A DNA stretch of 64,000 nucleotides from Enterovibrio baiacu (GTDB lineage Bacteria; Pseudomonadota; Gammaproteobacteria; Enterobacterales; Vibrionaceae): positions 125 through 64,124 of the forward strand of contig NZ_SCHN01000026.1 of the NCBI RefSeq assembly GCF_004120195.1, read 5' to 3'. The translations under genes were made by a program, and so were the position numbers. Positions 60,045-64,000 of the stretch are shown here, piece after piece; within the stretch, counting starts at the first letter, position 1, and every line of letters begins with the position of its first letter. Below the pieces are notes generated by a model. That model made no database searches and was not told where the DNA came from. It was given only the letters and a program-made list of their open reading frames with translations.

Positions 60045-60425
60045 TTAAAGCACTCCATAAAATAGTTATTCGATACTAGTCTAGGCGCCGACCAGCAAAT
60101 ATGAAAAATCGGTTCTTCGGAGATTAAACCTCGGAATTCCCGAGCAATTCAATAATTATTGATGATTTTTTCGCAATATGATTTTACCTATTGTCATAAA
60201 CGCTGATTTTTTTGTTGTGATGTGAGCCTAATTTAGCGCGAATGCGCGAAAAATAACCGATCTAACACCCTATCCGAAAACACATTTAAACCGCTGTTTA
60301 TAAAAGCATAAATGCACTTCCCACCCCTACCTCACCCCCTATGAGAATGATTGATTATGGGTAAGGCGCGAAACTGTAATATTAGTGAAATATTTCATGC
60401 CTACTATCGCCCTCAGATTCTTTCA
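60045..60425. promoter_or_regulatory. nhaA-nptA divergent intergenic region
   Basis: About 380 bp of AT-rich DNA between divergent genes. Perfect or near-perfect palindromes: CTCGGAATTCCCGAG (60130-60144), TCAATAATTATTGA (60149-60162) and TGAAATATTTCA (60386-60397). The first two lie about 85-120 bp before the nhaA start and could be operators, for example for NhaR. No coding frame and no consensus sigma70 promoter could be fixed by eye. Confidence 0.45.
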
Positions 60426-60454
60426 TTGACATAAATCTGACATACAACTGTCAC
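60426..60454 (+). promoter_or_regulatory. Pho-box-like direct repeats upstream of nptA
   Basis: Three 7-mers TTGACAT, CTGACAT and CTGTCAC, each separated by 4 bp (11-bp period), resemble the PhoB-binding unit CTGTCAT-N4. They end immediately before the GGAG ribosome-binding site of the phosphate carrier gene. Confidence 0.5.
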
Positions 60455-60466
60455 GGAGATTTCTTT

Positions 60467-61612
60467 ATGACCTCCCAAGCTTCTACTGCTGCACCGATTA
60501 ACAGCTCTAAGAATTGGGTACGTTGGGCTAACCTGGCGCTAATGCTTTATGTTCTGCTTTTAGCAGTGTCTATGGTTGGTAGTGGTTTCAAGTGGGCTGC
60601 AGGCGAAGAGGCTAAAACCTTATTCGCATTCGCGTCTCACCCTGTTGCTGGTTTGATGATTGGTATCGTTGCGACTGCACTGATTCAATCTTCAAGTACA
60701 GTAACGTCTATTATCGTTGGTCTGGTAGCTGGTGGCTTACCTGTAGAGACCGCAATCCCTATGGTTATGGGTGCTAATATTGGTACCACTGTTACCAACA
60801 CCTTGGTAAGCCTAGGGCACGCACGTTGCAAAGACGAATTCCGTCGTGCATTTACCTGTGCAACCGTTCATGACTTCTTTAACTTAATGGCCGTTTCTAT
60901 CTTCCTTCCTTTGGAAATGATGTTTGGCCTTCTTGATAAAATTTCTAGCTGGCTTGTTGCTCCATTGATGTTCGATGGCAGCCTAAGCATGAAAGGCATG
61001 GACTTCATGGGTCCATTGACGAAGCCTCTTGTTGCCAGCACCAAAGACGCACTATCAATTCTGCCAGGCAACTGGGGTGGCGTTGCATTGATTATCTTGG
61101 GTATCGCACTGATTTTTGCTTCTATCACTATGATGGGCAAACTAATGCGTAAACTGATGGTTGGTCGTGCAAAAGAGCTTCTACACAATGCAATCGGTCG
61201 TGGCCCAATCCATGGTATTGCATCAGGTACTTTGGTAACGATTCTGGTTCAGTCTTCTTCTACGACAACAAGCCTGATGGTTCCACTGGTAGGTACAAAC
61301 GTATTGAAAGTACGCGATGTTTACCCGTTCACACTTGGCGCAAACATCGGTACCTGTATCACTGCACTGCTTGCAGCGACAGCGGTAACAGGTCCAAACG
61401 CAGTATTTGCTCTGCAAATTGCATTGGTTCACCTAACGTTCAACGTTCTAGCGACACTGCTCATCTTTGGTACGCCGTTCCTGCGCGAAATTCCATTGAA
61501 GTGTGCAGAGATGCTGGGTGAAGCTGCAGCGAAGACGAAGCTTGCTGTGGTTGCATACCTTGGTCTTGTGTTCATTGCGATTCCATCTGTTGTGATGCTA
61601 GCAACACAATAA
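60467..61612 (+). CDS. nptA: Na+/phosphate cotransporter NptA
   Basis: Na+-coupled phosphate carrier of the NaPi-II (SLC34/PF02690) family, as in V. cholerae NptA. 381 residues with about 8-9 membrane helices. The inverted-repeat family motif QSSS occurs twice, at about residues 74 (ALIQSSSTVTS) and 262 (ILVQSSSTTTS), the hallmark of the two Na_Pi_cotrans repeats. ATG 60467 after GGAG. Adjacent to a Na+/H+ antiporter gene, which would maintain the Na+ gradient it uses. Confidence 0.94.
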   Translation: MTSQASTAAPINSSKNWVRWANLALMLYVLLLAVSMVGSGFKWAAGEEAKTLFAFASHPVAGLMIGIVATALIQSSSTVTSIIVGLVAGGLPVETAIPMVMGANIGTTVTNTLVSLGHARCKDEFRRAFTCATVHDFFNLMAVSIFLPLEMMFGLLDKISSWLVAPLMFDGSLSMKGMDFMGPLTKPLVASTKDALSILPGNWGGVALIILGIALIFASITMMGKLMRKLMVGRAKELLHNAIGRGPIHGIASGTLVTILVQSSSTTTSLMVPLVGTNVLKVRDVYPFTLGANIGTCITALLAATAVTGPNAVFALQIALVHLTFNVLATLLIFGTPFLREIPLKCAEMLGEAAAKTKLAVVAYLGLVFIAIPSVVMLATQ

Positions 61613-61628
61613 GCACTCAGACAGATAT

Positions 61629-61659
61629 GAAAAACGCCCGCATTTAGCGGGCGTTTTTG
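61629..61659. terminator. Terminator after nptA
   Basis: AAAAACGCCCGC/GCGGGCGTTTTT hairpin with T run on the plus strand and A run for the other strand. Confidence 0.92.
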
Positions 61660-61763
61660 TTTCTAGCGGAACGCTTTCGCGTTGCGTTCTCAACTCTCTC
61701 GTCTCCAAGCATCTCACCAAACAGAGCCCGCTTTCCTAACTCGCCTTGATTATCTTTGCCCAT

Positions 61764-61788
61764 AAAAAAACCGGGGAAAATCCCGGCT
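61764..61788 (-). terminator. Terminator after thyA
   Basis: On the minus strand GCCGGGATTTTCCCCGGT forms a hairpin (CCGGG/CCCGG) followed by TTTTTT. Confidence 0.88.
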
Positions 61789-61816
61789 TCTATATCACTG
61801 CTATCACACGCAACAA

Positions 61817-62656
61817 TTAAATCGCGATAGGTGCTCTGATAGCCGCTTGCGCGTCATAACCATCAATCTCAAAGTCTTCCAGTTTGTAATCGAAGATAGA
61901 GTCAGGCTTGCGCTTGATGGTCAATGTTGGAATCGTCCCTGGCGTACGCTTAAGCTGCTCGTAGACGATATCATCCGTTAGATGGTTACCGTAAAGGTGA
62001 ACGTCACCAAAGGTGTGTACGAAGTCACCCACGTCCAAATCACACTGCTGCGCGATCATGTGCGTGAGCAGCGCGTAGCTTGCAATGTTAAACGGCACAC
62101 CAAGGAAGTAATCCGCACTGCGCTGGTAAAGCTGACAAGAAAGCTTTCCATCAGCAACATAGAATTGGAACAAACAGTGGCAAGGTGCCAATGCCATGCG
62201 GCCTTGCTCGACGTTTGCTTGCGGCGCGATGCTTTCATCAGGCAAGTCAGCAGGGTTCCAAGCCGTAATGATGTGCCTACGAGAGTTTGGTTTGGTTTTG
62301 ATTTGCTCGATAAGCTCAGCGATTTGATCAACCGTAGAGCCATCTGGGCATGCCCATGAACGCCATTGCGCACCGTATACAGGACCAAGATCGCCGGCTT
62401 CTGTTGCCCATTCATCCCAAATCGAAACCTTGTTGTCTTGCAGGTATTTGATATTGGTTTCGCCATTCAAAAACCAAAGCAGTTCATGAATGATGGCGCG
62501 GGTATACAGTTTCTTTGTCGTAAGAAGCGGAAAACCTTCACTAAGGTCAAAGCGCAATTGACGACCAAATACAGAACGCGTTCCCACACCCGTGCGATCG
62601 CCTCTATCACTCCCGTTGTCGATGATATCCTGCATTAAATCAAGATATTGCTTCAT
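61817..62656 (-). CDS. thyA: Thymidylate synthase
   Basis: Folate-dependent methylation of dUMP to dTMP. 279 residues from ATG 62656 ([12 protein letters not shown]), behind AAGGAAA. Catalytic Cys in ALAPCHC, plus [18 protein letters not shown] and [12 protein letters not shown]. Compared with the 264-residue E. coli enzyme it has a ~15-residue insertion before the catalytic loop (between AWNP and ALAPC). Downstream of lgt as in E. coli, although a terminator lies between. Confidence 0.97.
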   Translation of the reverse strand: MKQYLDLMQDIIDNGSDRGDRTGVGTRSVFGRQLRFDLSEGFPLLTTKKLYTRAIIHELLWFLNGETNIKYLQDNKVSIWDEWATEAGDLGPVYGAQWRSWACPDGSTVDQIAELIEQIKTKPNSRRHIITAWNPADLPDESIAPQANVEQGRMALAPCHCLFQFYVADGKLSCQLYQRSADYFLGVPFNIASYALLTHMIAQQCDLDVGDFVHTFGDVHLYGNHLTDDIVYEQLKRTPGTIPTLTIKRKPDSIFDYKLEDFEIDGYDAQAAIRAPIAI

Positions 62657-62678
62657 GGAATTTCCTTTCGTTACCCCG

Positions 62679-62694
62679 CACGCCTTCCGGCGTG
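62679..62694. promoter_or_regulatory. Small hairpin in the thyA leader
   Basis: CACGCC-TTCC-GGCGTG, a perfect 6-bp stem (GGAA tetraloop on the minus strand), ends about 12 bp before the thyA ribosome-binding site. Function unknown. Confidence 0.4.
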
Positions 62695-62712
62695 ACAATT
62701 ATGATTTATAAA

Positions 62713-62742
62713 ATAAAGAAAACCGCAGACAGGGCTGCGGCT
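62713..62742 (-). terminator. Terminator after lgt
   Basis: On the minus strand GCCGCAG-loop-CTGCGGT is followed by TTTCTTTATTTT, 13 bp after the lgt stop. Confidence 0.8.
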
Positions 62743-62754
62743 TAAATTTTGACA

Positions 62755-63552
62755 TTATGCAGACTGAGAAACGCTCTGACGACGGTACGCCCACAGTATC
62801 ATTAGCGCACCAAGGATGATCATTGGCGACGACAAAATCTGCCCCATGCTGATCCAATCTCCGAACAGCCCTAGGTGTGCATCTGGCTCACGATAGAATT
62901 CCACGATGAAACGGAATATTCCGTACCCCATCAGGAACAAGCCAGATACCGCTCCCGCAGGACGTGGCTTCTTGATGAACCAGTTAAGAATAAAGAAGAG
63001 CACAACGCCCTCAAGGGCAAATTCATAAAGCTGAGAAGGGTGACGAGCCAGTGGCCCGCCAGTTGGGAACACCATGCCCCATGCAACATCCGTCGAACGT
63101 CCCCACAGCTCACCATTCATGAAGTTACCGAGGCGACCGGCACCAAGGCCAAACGGCACAAGCGGCGCGATGAAATCGGAAACAGTAAAGAAGGTGCGCT
63201 TAGTGCGGTATGCATACCACGCCATCGCCGTGATCACGCCCAACAAGCCGCCATGGAAAGACATGCCACCTGTCCACACTTTAAATAGGAAGAGTGGATC
63301 AGCCAAGAAGGTATCAAACTGGTAGAACAAAACGTAGCCAATGCGGCCGCCAAGTATTACGCCAAGAAAGCCTGCGAAAAGTAAGTCACTCACTTCATCG
63401 CGCGTCCAACCACTTCCCGGCTTATCGGCGCGACGGTTTGCTAGCCATAATGCAAACGCAAAGCCCGCGAGGTACATCAAACCATACCAGCGCACGGCAA
63501 CAGGGCCGATTTCAATCAAAACAGGATCTATTTGGGGAAATGTCAGTGACAT
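62755..63552 (-). CDS. lgt: Prolipoprotein diacylglyceryl transferase
   Basis: Inner-membrane enzyme adding diacylglycerol to lipobox cysteines, the step before LspA. 265 residues, seven membrane helices. Conserved [11 protein letters not shown] (essential His), the Lgt signature [18 protein letters not shown] and RHPSQLYE. Start ATG 63552, 13 bp after the upstream transporter gene. It will act on NlpI and the OmpA-like lipoprotein in this window. Confidence 0.97.
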   Translation of the reverse strand: MSLTFPQIDPVLIEIGPVAVRWYGLMYLAGFAFALWLANRRADKPGSGWTRDEVSDLLFAGFLGVILGGRIGYVLFYQFDTFLADPLFLFKVWTGGMSFHGGLLGVITAMAWYAYRTKRTFFTVSDFIAPLVPFGLGAGRLGNFMNGELWGRSTDVAWGMVFPTGGPLARHPSQLYEFALEGVVLFFILNWFIKKPRPAGAVSGLFLMGYGIFRFIVEFYREPDAHLGLFGDWISMGQILSSPMIILGALMILWAYRRQSVSQSA

Positions 63553-63565
63553 TAGCTTGTCTTCC

Positions 63566-64000
63566 TTAGCTTAAAAACATACTCGCCCCAACAAGGAGCA
63601 AAAATACTGCAAATACGCGCTTTATGATCGGTGTGGGTAACCGCGATACTAACTTGGCACCATAACGTGTTGTGAACACAGAGGTGCTTACGATACCAAT
63701 CAATGCAGGTAAGTAAACATATCCGACACTGTATTCTGGCAAAGATTCCGGTTGCGATAGACCAAAAAAGATAAAACCCGTCATCCCTGACAGCGCTAAA
63801 AACACACCACATAAGGATGCCGTACCGATGGCTTTGCGCATTTCAACGCCATGATAATTCAAATACGGCACGGTTAGCGACCCCCCACCAATACCGGCAA
63901 GGCTTGATGTCACACCAATAAGACCGCCGCTCAACACATTCTTGCCCACAGAAGGTAAGGGTTTTTCAGCCCTAACGCGCAACGAAAACACCATTTGCAG
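63566..64000 (-). CDS. TSUP (TauE/SafE) family permease, C-terminal part (partial at window end)
   Basis: The frame runs open to the window edge upstream of its first visible Met, so only about the last 145 residues are seen. It contains the second TSUP repeat with motif [18 protein letters not shown] and four hydrophobic helices. TSUP proteins export sulfite, sulfoacetate or related organic anions; the substrate cannot be assigned. Immediately upstream of lgt, same direction. Confidence 0.88.
   Translation of the reverse strand: MQMVFSLRVRAEKPLPSVGKNVLSGGLIGVTSSLAGIGGGSLTVPYLNYHGVEMRKAIGTASLCGVFLALSGMTGFIFFGLSQPESLPEYSVGYVYLPALIGIVSTSVFTTRYGAKLVSRLPTPIIKRVFAVFLLLVGASMFLS

Overview
The window looks like a chromosomal segment of a Vibrionaceae gammaproteobacterium; the genus cannot be fixed from the sequence alone. 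Most genes are close to their E. coli counterparts. The block lgt-thyA, nptA, nhaR-hlyU, rpsT, murJ, ribF-ileS-lspA-fkpB-ispH follows the order I recall from Vibrio cholerae. The HlyU-type regulator, the Vibrio-type Na+/phosphate carrier and an OmpU-like porin point the same way. Coding density is high, with classical hairpin-plus-T terminators between units and no sign of phage, insertion sequences or CRISPR.

Layout. (1) 1-15205: a c-di-GMP-controlled biofilm adhesin module. It holds the C-terminal ~2500 residues of a giant repeat adhesin (start lies outside the window), a dedicated type I secretion system (ABC ATPase with degenerate C39 domain, HlyD-type adaptor, TolC-type channel), an OmpA-type lipoprotein and a LapD-like receptor with degenerate GGDEF/EAL domains. 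No LapG protease gene lies between the OmpA-like gene and lapD. (2) 15255-21546: rimI, holD, a YhbS-type acetyltransferase and ubiT (minus strand), a PAS-PAS-GGDEF-EAL protein, and ubiU-ubiV, which with ubiT make ubiquinone without oxygen. (3) 21668-38625, mostly minus strand: the conserved translation/transcription supercluster rlmE-ftsH-folP-glmM-secG-tRNA-Leu-tRNA-fMet-rimP-nusA-infB-rbfA-truB-rpsO-pnp-nlpI, with yhbY and greA at its head. (4) 39106-42415: porin, PBP4 (dacB) and a compact CBS-less MgtE magnesium transporter with a long leader. (5) 42989-54814: carB-carA, dapB, ispH, fkpB, lspA, ileS, ribF (minus strand). (6) 54876-64000: murJ, rpsT, hlyU, nhaR, a small secreted protein, nhaA, nptA, thyA, lgt and a partial TSUP-family transporter.

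How it fits together. Region 1 exports and retains a surface adhesin under second-messenger control, and region 2 carries a second c-di-GMP enzyme. Region 3 is core ribosome, RNA-decay and envelope biogenesis. Regions 4-6 cover ion and nutrient balance (Mg2+, Na+/H+, Na+/phosphate), arginine/pyrimidine precursor supply and envelope or lipoprotein processing.

Most interesting signals: a 14-codon leader ORF (Asp-His-Pro-Pro) followed by a terminator-like hairpin ahead of the truncated MgtE; three Pho-box-like 7-mers at exact 11-bp spacing abutting the nptA ribosome-binding site; mosaic 627-bp repeats in the adhesin; and the absent lapG next to lapD. None of these could be tested here by search or folding software.
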